Assembly: GCA_904420555.1 (NCBI GenBank)
Contig: CAJFVO010000001.1
Coordinates: 297,219 to 361,218 of the forward strand
Reading direction: 5' to 3'
Length of the DNA stretch: 64,000 nucleotides
From: Candidatus Heritagella intestinalis
GTDB lineage: Bacteria; Bacillota; Clostridia; Oscillospirales; Acutalibacteraceae
In this document: one piece after another, positions 9,511 through 16,834 of the stretch
Numbering within the stretch: the first letter of the stretch is position 1
How the letters are laid out: the number at the start of each line of letters is the position of its first letter
Made by a program: the position numbers and the translations under genes
Notes under the pieces: model-generated
Databases searched by the model: none
Told to the model about the DNA's origin: nothing
The model's input: the letters and a program-made list of their open reading frames with translations, nothing else

Positions 9511-10044
9511 TTATGCCAGAAGCCCCTGGAAAAAGGCCCAGATCTGGTCCAGCAGGCTGCCGCTGCCGCCCGGCTGCACCACGCTGCCCTGATCCCCTTC
9601 CGTCAGGGTGATATAGGTTACCTGGTTCTTCCCGATTTTCCCCATCCCAAGCTGCTCGGAAGCAAACTCCTCCACATCGCTGAGGGTCATGCTGGAGCTG
9701 GCCCGCATCTGCAGCTGGGTGTGGGTGCTCTCCGCCTGGGAAAGCTGCGCCTCGGCCTGGGTAATCTGGGTGGTGAGCTCGTTGAGCTGCACCTGGTTGA
9801 ACACCACACTGCCGATAATCGTCAGCATCAGGGTCAGGACGCAGACTACCCCCACTGCCCGCAGGGAATGGGGATGGCGGCGGCGATTGCGCTCCAGCTC
9901 CTTCTTGGGCAGCTCGATGACGTTATTCCGGTTTTGCTGCTTCTTTGAGGGCTTCGCCGCAGGCTGCCCTCCTACCTCCACCCGCAAGGGGCGAGACTCA
10001 AAGAAAGAAAGGTCGTATGCTTCTGTACGGTTGCGCAAAGCCAA
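9511..10044 (-). CDS. ftsL: Divisome protein FtsL-like
   Basis: Small bitopic protein expected to form the FtsL-DivIC-FtsQ bridge in the divisome. It has a basic cytoplasmic region (residues about 25-55), one membrane helix (VGVVCVLTLMLTIIGSVVF), a coiled coil with heptads (LNELTTQITQAEAQLSQAE) and a short C-terminal region with EFASEQLGMGKI, typical of FtsL. Sequence conservation is low in this family, so position between rsmH and the transpeptidase weighs heavily. TTG 10044 is preferred because GAGGAG is 9-10 bases upstream; GTG 10053 is too close to it. Confidence 0.88.
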   Translation of the reverse strand: MALRNRTEAYDLSFFESRPLRVEVGGQPAAKPSKKQQNRNNVIELPKKELERNRRRHPHSLRAVGVVCVLTLMLTIIGSVVFNQVQLNELTTQITQAEAQLSQAESTHTQLQMRASSSMTLSDVEEFASEQLGMGKIGKNQVTYITLTEGDQGSVVQPGGSGSLLDQIWAFFQGLLA

Positions 10045-10070
10045 TGGTTCCACTCTCCTCGCTGATTATT

Positions 10071-11024
10071 TTACTCTGCCGGCTCCTGCACGGCTTTTGT
10101 GCATACACGGAGCCTGGCGCTTCGTGCCCGGGGGTTCTCTGCCAGCTCCTTTTCCGAAGGCGCCAGCCCCTTTTTATAAAGAAGTTCTGCCTGGGGCTTT
10201 CTGCCGCAGACGCACACCGGAAAATCCGGCGGGCAGATGCATCCCGTGCACCAATCGTTCATCCGTTTTTTTACCATGCGGTCTTCCAGGGAATGGAAGG
10301 TAATGACCGCCAGCCTTCCGCCGGGCCGCAGCAGGGAAAACGCCGCGTCCAGCCCCTCCGAAAGCCTGTCCAGCTCCCCGTTGGTGGCAATCCGCAGGGC
10401 CTGGAAGGTCTTGCGGGCCGGATGCCCCGGCTCCCGCCGGACTGCCGCCGGCACTGCCTGCCGGACAATATCCGCCAGCTGCAGAGTTGTGCGGATAGGC
10501 TCGGTTTCCCGGGCCGCCGCAATGGCCTTGGCAATCCGCACCGCGTTTTTGTCCTCGCCATACCGGCTGATGATTTCTGCTAATTTCTGCCAAGACAGGG
10601 TGTTGACCAAATCCGCCGCGGTAGGACCCTCCTGGCTCATCCGCATATCTAAGGGGGCGTCAGCATGGTAGGAAAACCCCCGCTCCGGCGTATCCAGCTG
10701 ATAGGAGGACACCCCGATATCCAGCAGCACCCCGTCTACCTCCCGGATGCCGCAGCCAGCAGCGATTTCGCCCATTTGGGAAAAATTGCCCCGCCGGATT
10801 ACCGACCCGGGATACCGGGAAAGCCGCTCTGTGCAGGCGGCAATGGCGTCCGGGTCCTGGTCAATGGACAGGAGCCTTCCGGTGGTGAGGCGCTGCAAAA
10901 TGGCCTCACTGTGGCCGCCGCCGCCGGCGGTCCCGTCGATATACGTCCCCTCCGGCCGGATCGCCAGAGAGTCAATGGTCTCCTGAAAGAGCACCGGTTT
11001 ATGTACAAAATGAACAGGTTCCAT
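10071..11024 (-). CDS. rsmH: 16S rRNA m4C1402 methyltransferase RsmH
   Basis: SAM-dependent enzyme that N4-methylates C1402 in the ribosomal P site. Motifs seen: HKPVLFQETID near the start, the SAM-binding DGTAGGGGHSEAIL, GVLLDIGVSSYQLD, and the late FHSLEDRMVKK. A Cys-rich patch near residues 265-280 (CTGCICPPDFPVCVCG) is usual for Firmicutes RsmH. The ATG at 11024 has GAGGGGG upstream. It lies 17 bases after mraZ and just before ftsL, the conserved order. Confidence 0.96.
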   Translation of the reverse strand: MEPVHFVHKPVLFQETIDSLAIRPEGTYIDGTAGGGGHSEAILQRLTTGRLLSIDQDPDAIAACTERLSRYPGSVIRRGNFSQMGEIAAGCGIREVDGVLLDIGVSSYQLDTPERGFSYHADAPLDMRMSQEGPTAADLVNTLSWQKLAEIISRYGEDKNAVRIAKAIAAARETEPIRTTLQLADIVRQAVPAAVRREPGHPARKTFQALRIATNGELDRLSEGLDAAFSLLRPGGRLAVITFHSLEDRMVKKRMNDWCTGCICPPDFPVCVCGRKPQAELLYKKGLAPSEKELAENPRARSARLRVCTKAVQEPAE

Positions 11025-11041
11025 GGCCAACCCCCTCTCTT

Positions 11042-11461
11042 TTAAAATTCCAGCAGTTCCATGGCGTCCAGGATGCTCTCCTGGGTCTGCCCTTCATTAT
11101 ACTGCCGCCATCTTTCCGTATCCCAAATCTCTGCCCGGGTAGCCGCACCAATGACGGTGACGTCTTTGGTAAGGCCGGCATATTCCCGGAGCTGGGGCGG
11201 AATCAGGATTCTCCCCTGCTTGTCCGGCTCTGCCTCGCTGGCTCCCGAAAAGAAGAAGCGCTGGAGGTTCCGGGCTTTGGCAAGGGGCAGGGACGCCATC
11301 TTTTCCAGAAGGCGCTCCCATTGCTGGGAGGAAAGGACAAAAAGGCAGTCGTCCAGGCCCTTGGTGACATAGAATTTCTCACCCAGATCCTCCCGGAACC
11401 GGGCCGGGATGGTCACCCGGCCCTTGGCGTCCATATTATGTTGAAATTCACCCATCAACAT
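11042..11461 (-). CDS. mraZ: Transcriptional regulator MraZ
   Basis: First gene of the division cluster. MraZ is an AbrB-fold, ring-forming DNA-binding protein that represses its own operon. Two MraZ repeats are visible: GEFQHNMDAKGRVTIPARFR at the N terminus and EPDKQGRILIPPQLREY in the second half, each with the D-x-x-GR-hhIP core. At 139 residues the size is normal. GGAG lies eight bases before ATG 11461. G-rich boxes between the promoter and the start may be its own operator. Confidence 0.95.
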   Translation of the reverse strand: MLMGEFQHNMDAKGRVTIPARFREDLGEKFYVTKGLDDCLFVLSSQQWERLLEKMASLPLAKARNLQRFFFSGASEAEPDKQGRILIPPQLREYAGLTKDVTVIGAATRAEIWDTERWRQYNEGQTQESILDAMELLEF

Positions 11462-11556
11462 AATCGTCTCTCCTGCCTGGCAGCGGCTGGCGGATCTCCC
11501 GCATTTTTGCCACTGCTTGCTACTTTTAACCGCCTTTCCCCACCTGATATGTTCAA

Positions 11557-11585
11557 ATTATAGACGATAGCCTGCACAAATGCAA
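11557..11585 (-). promoter_or_regulatory. Sigma-A promoter of the mraZ division cluster
   Basis: Read on the minus strand: -35 TTGCAT (11580-11585), 17-base spacer, -10 TATAAT (11557-11562). Between it and mraZ lie several G-rich boxes (GTGGGG, GGCGGT, AGTGGC, GCGGGA at about 11487-11540), compatible with the TGGG-type repeats MraZ binds. The promoter is clear; the operator reading is tentative. Confidence 0.8.
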
Positions 11586-11639
11586 TGGGTTTTTCAAAAT
11601 TTATTATGTAAACATTTTTCGACAAAAGAAAAAAAGTGC

Positions 11640-11685
11640 AAAAAAGAGCGCGAAATACACTATATATAGTATATTCAGCGCTCTA
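11640..11685 (-). terminator. Terminator after the rsmD-coaD operon
   Basis: Read on the minus strand, AGAGCGC...GCGCTCT arms enclose an AT palindrome (ACTATATATAGT) and are followed by TTTTTT and a second T tract. It ends the rsmD-coaD-coiled-coil operon before the mraZ promoter. The remaining bases of the 325-base gap 11462-11786 are AT-rich with no gene seen. Confidence 0.8.
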
Positions 11686-11786
11686 TCGCACACGATATTG
11701 ATTTTAAACTTTTTGCCAACAAATTTTCAACACGAAAATTTTACAAAAAGCACAAGGCCGCATTCCGGGCTCTATGGTCATTCTGC

Positions 11787-12260
11787 TTATTTTTTGCCGG
11801 TATGCTGGCTGGCGCGAAGGCTTTGACGGGTTTTGCGCAGCTCCGAAAGGCTCCGGGACAGCGCCTCGTCCGTGCGCTTCATCAAATCGTCAATATAATC
11901 GCTGCTGGCCCTGCGCATTTCCCGGCATTTCTGCTGGGTCTGCGCCGCCAATTCGCTGGACTGCTGCCGGGCCAGCTTCATGACCTCCGTTTGGCTGGCC
12001 AGTATCCGGGCCTTTTCCCTGGCAGCCCGGACAATCCCCTCTGCTTCTGTCCGGGCCTCCCGGAGAATCTGGTCCCGGTCCGCCATAATCGCCCGGGCTT
12101 CCCGGCATTCCTGGGGAAGGGCATAGCGGATTTCCCCAATAATCTCCCGCACATCCTCTGCGTACAGGGTAGCCCTGCCTCGGGAAAGGGGGAGCCGCGA
12201 CCCCTTGTCCACCATTTCTTCCAGTTCATCCAACAAACTCTCTATTGTACTGCGTGCCAA
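11787..12260 (-). CDS. Coiled-coil protein, DivIVA/F0-subunit-B-like
   Basis: Soluble 157-residue protein made mostly of charged helices. After an N-terminal segment (STIESLLDELEEMVDKG) typical of small Firmicutes cell-division/ATPase-like proteins, residues 60-150 are continuous Ala/Arg/Glu/Gln coiled coil (ARTEAEGIVRAAREKARI). This resembles the stator b/E-subunit or DivIVA-like scaffolds, but low-complexity helices mislead similarity, so no function is assigned. The start is TTG 12260 with AAAGGA nine bases upstream. It is the third gene after rsmD and coaD, a common arrangement in Clostridia. Confidence 0.75.
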   Translation of the reverse strand: MARSTIESLLDELEEMVDKGSRLPLSRGRATLYAEDVREIIGEIRYALPQECREARAIMADRDQILREARTEAEGIVRAAREKARILASQTEVMKLARQQSSELAAQTQQKCREMRRASSDYIDDLMKRTDEALSRSLSELRKTRQSLRASQHTGKK

Positions 12261-12356
12261 ACGTATCCATCCTTTCCTATAAAGAGTATGCGCAATATTC
12301 CCTCACAAAAAATTCAAACCCTATTTCCCGTTCACCCGCGTTTCCGGGAAGCCCTC

Positions 12357-12863
12357 TCACTCTGCCGAGGGCCGGCCGTTTTTATCCTCGCAGATGCGCT
12401 TTTTGACATCCTCCACAATGCAGGCCGGGACAAAATTGGAGATGTCCCCGCCGAACATGGCGATCTGCTTGACAATACTGGAGCTCAAAAACATGTGCTC
12501 CGAGATGGTGCTCATAAAGATGGTCTCGAAATCCGGATTCAGCTTTTTGTTGGTCAGGTCCTGCTGAAACTCGTATTCAAAGTCCGTAACCGCCCGCAGG
12601 CCCTTTATCACTGCGGTGGCGCCCCGCAGCCGTGCAAAGTCCGCCAAAAGGCCCTCGAAGCCCACCACCTCAATGTGGTCCATATCCGCCGTGGCCCGTT
12701 TGAGCAGCTCAATGCGCTCTTCCACGGTAAACAGCGTCTTTTTGGCGGGATTGATCATCACCGCCACAATCACATGGTCAAAAATTTTTCTGGAACGGCT
12801 GATAATATCCAGATGCCCCATAGTGACCGGGTCAAAGCTGCCCGGGCAAATTCCGATTTTCAT
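12357..12863 (-). CDS. coaD: Phosphopantetheine adenylyltransferase CoaD
   Basis: Catalyses the fourth step of coenzyme A synthesis, adenylation of 4'-phosphopantetheine. The nucleotidyltransferase signature GSFDPVTMGHLDII is at residues 8-21 with its T/HxGH box, and the C-terminal FLSSSIVKQIA is the ISSTxVR-type motif. At 168 residues the length is normal. It follows rsmD by 33 bases, the classical rsmD-coaD pairing. Confidence 0.97.
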   Translation of the reverse strand: MKIGICPGSFDPVTMGHLDIISRSRKIFDHVIVAVMINPAKKTLFTVEERIELLKRATADMDHIEVVGFEGLLADFARLRGATAVIKGLRAVTDFEYEFQQDLTNKKLNPDFETIFMSTISEHMFLSSSIVKQIAMFGGDISNFVPACIVEDVKKRICEDKNGRPSAE

Positions 12864-12896
12864 AATGCTCCACTCCCTGTGAAATATTGGCGCAGC

Positions 12897-13439
12897 TTAT
12901 TCTTCCTCCCGGCGGTAAAGGGTCAGATAGATCTTTCCATACCGGTAGGAACGTCCCCGGCGGAATCCCCCGGCGGTTTCCGGGACTTCCTCGTCCGTGG
13001 GATGTTCCGCCACAATCGTCCCCCCGGGGGCGGCGGCAGCCGCTGCCAAGGGAAGGGCCTTTTCCAGAAGCCCGCTCCGGTAAGGGGGGTCCAGGAAAAT
13101 AATGTCGAAGGGCTCCTGCCGACGCAGGAGGAAAGCTTCATAATCTGTCTGGAACACCTTGGCGCGGCCTTCGGCCCGCACTGCGGCGATATTCCTGCGC
13201 ACCACATCGGCGGACTCCCGGGAGGCGTCCACAAAAACTGCCTCTGCGGCTCCCCGGCTCAGGGCTTCCAGGCCCAGCTGGCCGCTGCCTGCAAAAAGGT
13301 CCAGCACCCGGCGGCCTTCTATCTGGAATTGCAGAATATTAAACAACGCTTCCTTTACCCTTTCCGGCGTAGGACGCACTTCCATTCCCTCGCGGGTTTC
13401 CAACCTCCGCCCCCTGGCTGTTCCGGCAATAATCCGCAA
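12897..13439 (-). CDS. rsmD: 16S rRNA m2G966 methyltransferase RsmD
   Basis: SAM-dependent N2-guanine methyltransferase for G966 of 16S rRNA. Motifs: LRIIAGTARGR at the start, RPTPERVKEALFNIL, the SAM loop VLDLFAGSGQLGLEALSRG and catalytic FLDPPY. TTG 13439 is the likely start: GGAGG lies seven bases upstream and the protein then begins at the conserved (M)RIIAG. A longer reading from 13481 adds 14 unsupported residues. Confidence 0.94.
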   Translation of the reverse strand: MRIIAGTARGRRLETREGMEVRPTPERVKEALFNILQFQIEGRRVLDLFAGSGQLGLEALSRGAAEAVFVDASRESADVVRRNIAAVRAEGRAKVFQTDYEAFLLRRQEPFDIIFLDPPYRSGLLEKALPLAAAAAAPGGTIVAEHPTDEEVPETAGGFRRGRSYRYGKIYLTLYRREEE

Positions 13440-13852
13440 TGCACTTCCTCCTTTACTCTCTGGCAGGTTTCCATCCCGCATATTTTTCTTATTATCCCAT
13501 TATTTCATGATTCTGTCAACCAAAAGGCGCTTTTACCGGGAATTTTCCCGCTAATTTACCGGCTTATCCGGCAAAACCTACCGCTATTTATCAAAAATAC
13601 GTGTTGATAGAATCGTTATATATAATAATTCAGGGGCAGAAACAGGTGAAATCCTATGAAGGAGGCGATGCGTTCAAATTTAAAAAAACGTTTATTGATT
13701 AAAATATTTCGATGACGAATATATTCATATGACAAATATATCATTGGGAAAACTCTTGCAATATGTAATTTTTTGTAAAATAAGCGGGAGTTGCTATTGA
13801 TAAAATCAAAAAACAATGGTATATTGAATAGTAGTAAAAGGAGGGGATTGGT
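13440..13852 (+). promoter_or_regulatory. AT-rich intergenic region with promoter for the PadR gene
   Basis: About 410 bases, much more AT-rich than the flanks. A likely plus-strand promoter has -35 TTGATA (13797-13802), a 17-base spacer and -10 TATATT (13820-13825), followed by AAAAGGAGGGG. A 15-codon frame with GGAGG before its ATG (13668-13715) could be a leader peptide but is too short to call. Minus-strand frames here have no support. Confidence 0.55.
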
Positions 13853-14206
13853 ATTACTTCCAATGGTATCACCCTAAATTTAAAAAAAGCGATTGTAGAA
13901 CTCCTTCTCCTCTCTCTTCTGAACAAGCGCCCTATGAACACTCACGAAATCTTACAGCTTATTGACGAAAAAAGCGATTCGGCTTGTTCCATTTCCCATC
14001 CCTATAATATTTTCTACCGTTTACTGGCAAATGGGTACATAGTAGAATCCGGGAAGCGCATTGCAGAAGATTCCCGCAGGCGGCAGTATTATGCCATTAC
14101 GGAGGAGGGGCGTGCCTATTACCGCCAAATCCGCATGGAATATGAGAATTTTATCGCGGGCGCTTCCAAAGTGCTGGCCTTTTCCGATTTGGAAGACCCC
14201 CAATAA
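13853..14206 (+). CDS. PadR-family transcriptional regulator, non-canonical start
   Basis: Small winged-helix DNA-binding protein. Homology to PadR proteins begins well before the first ATG (13934): the in-frame upstream codons read LNLKKAIVELLLLSLLNKRP, the family's first helix, then THEILQLIDEKS and the wing IAEDSRRRQYYAITEEGRAYY. No ATG, GTG or TTG lies in frame upstream. ATT 13853 sits eight bases after GGAGG and gives a normal 117-residue protein, so an ATT start, or a lesion, is inferred. It precedes the TrkA genes but its target is unknown. Confidence 0.65.
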   Translation: MTSNGITLNLKKAIVELLLLSLLNKRPMNTHEILQLIDEKSDSACSISHPYNIFYRLLANGYIVESGKRIAEDSRRRQYYAITEEGRAYYRQIRMEYENFIAGASKVLAFSDLEDPQ

Positions 14207-14357
14207 AAGGTTTCTGGATCGCCTCCTGCCCCTTTTTGGCAACTCCCGGATGGATGAGGCCTCTCAAAAACCGCAGCGAGGACAAGGTCTTTGCTGCGGC
14301 CTTTGATTTTGTGAAAACCTTCTCCTCTTCGTTTTCCGAAATCATCTGTTTTTCATC

Positions 14358-14386
14358 TTGCGTTTCTCTAAGGTACGCTGTATAAT
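14358..14386 (+). promoter_or_regulatory. Promoter of the trkA-like pair
   Basis: -35 TTGCGT (14358-14363), 17-base spacer, -10 TATAAT (14381-14386), about 85 bases before the first TrkA-like gene. Confidence 0.7.
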
Positions 14387-14471
14387 GAGGGGCAGAAAGA
14401 GGGATTTTCGCTCAGAGGTCTTTTACAGTTCCTCTTTGTAAACTCTTTGTAAAAAAGGAAAGGCAGGATTT

Positions 14472-15095
14472 ATGAATATTCTTATTATCGGCTGCGGACG
14501 GCTTGGTTCAAGGCTGGCAAAAAAACTGGATCGATTGGGACATGATATTGCCGTTGTAGACCGGCAAGTAGAAGCGTTCGAAAATTTGGATGAAAGTTTC
14601 AGCGGGATTACTTTTACCGGCAATCCCATTGATTTGGAGATTCTTCGGGCTGCAGGCATTGAAAGCTGCGACGCTGTGGCTGCTACCACGCCGGAAGACA
14701 ACCTGAATATTACGGTTTGCCAAATCGCCCGAAAGATTTTTCATATTGAAAATGTGGTGGCGCGTATTTCCGACCCCTCCCGGGAAGAAATTTTCTCCAC
14801 TTTGGGGCTGCGCTGCATCTGCCACACCAACCTGGCCTGCGATGTGCTGGAATCCGCTTTGACCCAGCCAGCCGACGAAAACCGAATGCTTACCTTTGGC
14901 ACCCATACCCTTTCGTTTTCTATGCGGCCGGCAGAGAGGCGGATGCTGGGCATGAATTTAAATATGCTGCATCTTCCTGACGAAAAGGTGCTGGGCGTCC
15001 TGCGCAAAGACGGTTCTGTTCTTTTGTACAGCGACCCCTGCCATATTGTAGTGGAGGACGGGGACCAGATCCTGTACACCCGGCTTGCAGATTAA
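14472..15095 (+). CDS. TrkA-family K+ transport regulatory subunit (first copy)
   Basis: Cytoplasmic RCK/TrkA protein that gates Trk/Ktr potassium channels in response to nucleotides. The N-terminal Rossmann domain begins NILIIGCGRLGSRLAK with the acidic ribose-binding residue in AVVDRQ; the C-terminal TrkA-C (RCK_C) domain spans about residues 135-207 (VLGVLRKDGSVLLYSDP...GDQILYTR). A second, distinct copy follows 55 bases later. No membrane subunit (TrkH/KtrB) is in the window, so these must act with a channel encoded elsewhere. Some Firmicutes do use TrkA pairs. Confidence 0.85.
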   Translation: MNILIIGCGRLGSRLAKKLDRLGHDIAVVDRQVEAFENLDESFSGITFTGNPIDLEILRAAGIESCDAVAATTPEDNLNITVCQIARKIFHIENVVARISDPSREEIFSTLGLRCICHTNLACDVLESALTQPADENRMLTFGTHTLSFSMRPAERRMLGMNLNMLHLPDEKVLGVLRKDGSVLLYSDPCHIVVEDGDQILYTRLAD

Positions 15096-15150
15096 TTCAG
15101 AAAAATTTCTCAGCGAGTAAGTGAGTAACGGAAAAAGGAGCTTCATAACT

Positions 15151-15819
15151 ATGCGAAATATGCGGATCGTCATTGTGGGAGGCGGGAAAGTCGGCCGCTA
15201 TCTGGCCGCCAGCCTCATGGATCGTAAAAACCGGATCACCATCATCGAGCAGGACCGGTTCCGCTGCCGCCAGCTGGCTAACCTCATTGACGCGGAGGTG
15301 GTTTTGGGCGACGGCACCGACCCCGACGTCCTGATAGCCGCCGGAATCCAACGGGCGGACTGCCTGGTAGCGGTAACGGGCAGCGATGAGACCAACTTGG
15401 TGGCGGTGCAGCTTGCCAAAGAGCAGTTCCATATTCCCAAAGCTATTGCCCGTACCAACGATCCCCGCAATCTGGAAACCATGCGGGCTTTGGGCGTAGA
15501 TATCCCTGTGAGCAGCACCGGCATGATCGCCCAGCTCATTGAACAGGAGATCGGCGCGGCGGAGATGCAGCTGCTGGCAACGCTGAATAAGGGCCGGGCC
15601 AGCATCATTACCATTACCCTTTCGGAAAATTCCAAGCTGCACCAGCGCAAGCTGCGGGACATCGAACTGCCGGCTGGCTCCCTGATTATTTCCATTGTGC
15701 GCAACGATGAGCTGATCATCCCTAACGGTAACACGCCGTTGTATACAGGGGATGAAATTGTAGCTGTATGCGAAGGCTCCAGTCAGATACAGCTTTTGAA
15801 GGCGTTAAAGAAGTCATAA
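15151..15819 (+). CDS. TrkA-family K+ transport regulatory subunit (second copy)
   Basis: Second RCK/TrkA protein, 222 residues. The Rossmann loop MRIVIVGGGKVGRYLAA and the distal acidic residue in TIIEQDR are present, followed by GDGTDPDVLIAAGI and a TrkA-C domain (LRDIELPAGSLIISIVRND). ATG 15151 has AAAGGAG ten bases upstream; the in-frame GTG 15121 is less likely. Only modestly similar to its neighbour, so the pair may form hetero-rings or serve two channels. A terminator follows at once. Confidence 0.86.
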   Translation: MRNMRIVIVGGGKVGRYLAASLMDRKNRITIIEQDRFRCRQLANLIDAEVVLGDGTDPDVLIAAGIQRADCLVAVTGSDETNLVAVQLAKEQFHIPKAIARTNDPRNLETMRALGVDIPVSSTGMIAQLIEQEIGAAEMQLLATLNKGRASIITITLSENSKLHQRKLRDIELPAGSLIISIVRNDELIIPNGNTPLYTGDEIVAVCEGSSQIQLLKALKKS

Positions 15820-15824
15820 ACCGT

Positions 15825-15862
15825 ATTCCGGAGGGGGAAATTTCCTTCTCCGGATTTTTTTT
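15825..15862 (+). terminator. Terminator after the trkA-like pair
   Basis: TTCCGGAG ... CTCCGGA hairpin with inner GGGGAAATTTCC pairing, followed by eight T. It separates the TrkA genes from the tRNA promoter. Confidence 0.88.
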
Positions 15863-15882
15863 AAAAAACAGCGAAAAAAAGG

Positions 15883-15911
15883 TTGACATTTTTTCGGATA
15901 TCCGGTATAAT
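15883..15911 (+). promoter_or_regulatory. Promoter of the tRNA-Ser pair
   Basis: Consensus -35 TTGACA (15883-15888), 17-base spacer, -10 TATAAT (15906-15911), 55 bases before the first tRNA. Confidence 0.88.
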
Positions 15912-15966
15912 AATGTCTGTCGCGAAACGAACCTCCTTCGTCAGGAGATTGCCGCACCAGTGATCC

Positions 15967-16055
15967 GGAGGGGTGTCCGAGTGGTTTAAGGAGCCAGTCT
16001 TGAAAACTGGTGATCTCGCAAGGGACCAAGAGTTCGAATCTCTTCCCCTCCGCCA
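15967..16055 (+). tRNA. tRNA-Ser(UGA)
   Basis: Acceptor GGAGGGG pairs with CCCCTCC; the anticodon loop CTTGAAA gives TGA, reading UCA and UCG. The long variable arm is that of a class II (Ser) tRNA, the T arm has GTTCGAATC, and CCA is encoded. Confidence 0.95.
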
Positions 16056-16093
16056 TGCGATTATAACTTATATTTTACCATAGACTTTACCAT

Positions 16094-16183
16094 GGAGAAA
16101 TACCCAAGTGGTGAAGGGGCTCCCCTGCTAAGGGAGTAGGTCGGGTAACCGGCGCGAGGGTTCAAATCCCTCTTTCTCCGCCA
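16094..16183 (+). tRNA. tRNA-Ser(GCU)
   Basis: Acceptor GGAGAAA pairs with TTTCTCC; anticodon stem CTCCC/GGGAG encloses loop CTGCTAA with anticodon GCT, reading AGC/AGU. Long variable arm, T loop GTTCAAATC, encoded CCA. It is 38 bases after the first tRNA-Ser and shares its promoter. Confidence 0.95.
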
Positions 16184-16222
16184 GACTGAGTCTGGACGCA
16201 ATTCGCGTTCCGGACTCAGTTT
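16184..16222 (+). terminator. tRNA-Ser terminator, first of three
   Basis: CTGAGTC...GGACTCAG stem with loop containing GACGCAATTCGCGTTC, then seven T. Nearly the same hairpin, with compensatory base changes, ends the tRNA-Arg gene at 33995-34038. Confidence 0.92.
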
Positions 16223-16256
16223 TTTTATTTGGTTTTCTTCTCGCGTTTTGGGCGGA

Positions 16257-16369
16257 TATCTATTTTGTAACAGTCATACAGACCTGCGGTCAGCAATTCG
16301 CGGCCGCAGGTTTTTCTATTTTGAAGTTTTGTGCCCGCGCCCAAACGGTATCTATTTTGTAACAGTCAT
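16257..16369 (+). repeat. 21-base direct repeat flanking tandem terminators
   Basis: An identical 21-base sequence (beginning TATCTATTTTGTAACAG) occurs at 16257-16277 and 16349-16369. The first copy is followed by hairpin CCTGCGG/CCGCAGG plus T5 (16283-16315), the second by GCATTGCAAA/TTTGCAATGC plus T6 (16377-16417). A shorter copy (TATCTATTTTGT) lies in the same place behind tRNA-Arg, at 33955-33966 on the minus strand. Confidence 0.85.
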
Positions 16370-16376
16370 GCAAACC

Positions 16377-16417
16377 GCATTGCAAAGCCATTTTTGGCAT
16401 TTGCAATGCAGTTTTTT
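16377..16417 (+). terminator. Third terminator behind tRNA-Ser
   Basis: Ten-base perfect arms GCATTGCAAA/TTTGCAATGC extended by GCCA/TGGC, followed by T6. It may be a distal terminator for the tRNA transcript or belong to the repeat module. Confidence 0.8.
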
Positions 16418-16470
16418 GTTTTCTCCGATCTCTTCTTGATATTGTTCTGTCATGATCTGATATCGGGCCT

Positions 16471-16660
16471 TTACCGCCCATTGCCATCCTCCCGGACGTA
16501 CTCTTCCCCGGCCTTCAGGCGCTCTTCGATGGGCATCTCCTCCGACATAATGGTCAGCCGGAGCATGGCGAGATAGTCGTTGTGCTGGTGGGCGCTCGAT
16601 GCGTTCTAACCGACGAGAAAACCGGTAGATCGCCCCACAGAGAGTGGCAATCACCGCCAT
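16471..16660 (-). pseudogene. Relic of a small phage protein, frameshifted
   Basis: On the minus strand the frame opens MAVIATLCGAIYRFSRRLER and, after a one-base shift near 16590, continues as HQHNDYLAMLRLTIMSEEMP and IEERLKAGEEYVREDGNGR to a stop at 16471. This two-part pattern (short hydrophobic helix, then a charged tail) looks like a small phage morphogenesis or lysis-module protein; that family link is from memory. The two frames together show a broken gene, not an expressed one. Confidence 0.55.
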
Positions 16661-16688
16661 GTGGGCAAGATTTAAGAATTTTCAAATC

Positions 16689-16820
16689 CGGCAAAACAAA
16701 GAGGAAAAAGTAAATCCGAAACTGACCGCCTATCAGATCGAGCTTACACAGATCGAAGCTGAAATTGAAAAACTGCAAAAGCCAAGGCAAGTACAATCAG
16801 CATGTGGGGGAGAATCTTAA
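16689..16820 (+). pseudogene. Fragment of a serine recombinase C-terminal region
   Basis: Plus-strand frame reads KEEKVNPKLTAYQIELTQIE then AEIEKLQKPRQ before a stop at 16820. It resembles the coiled-coil region of large serine recombinases from Clostridia mobile elements (pattern NxxxIELxxIExEIEKL). No start, catalytic domain or zinc ribbon remains. Together with the phage scrap next to tRNA-Ser it suggests a decayed integration at this tRNA locus; this is inference. Confidence 0.45.
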
Positions 16821-16834
16821 AAATTTTCGTCATA

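Noticed and set aside
13616..13941. Short minus-strand frames in the AT-rich gap
   Set aside because: They lack ribosome sites, are of low complexity and lie opposite the promoter of the PadR gene.
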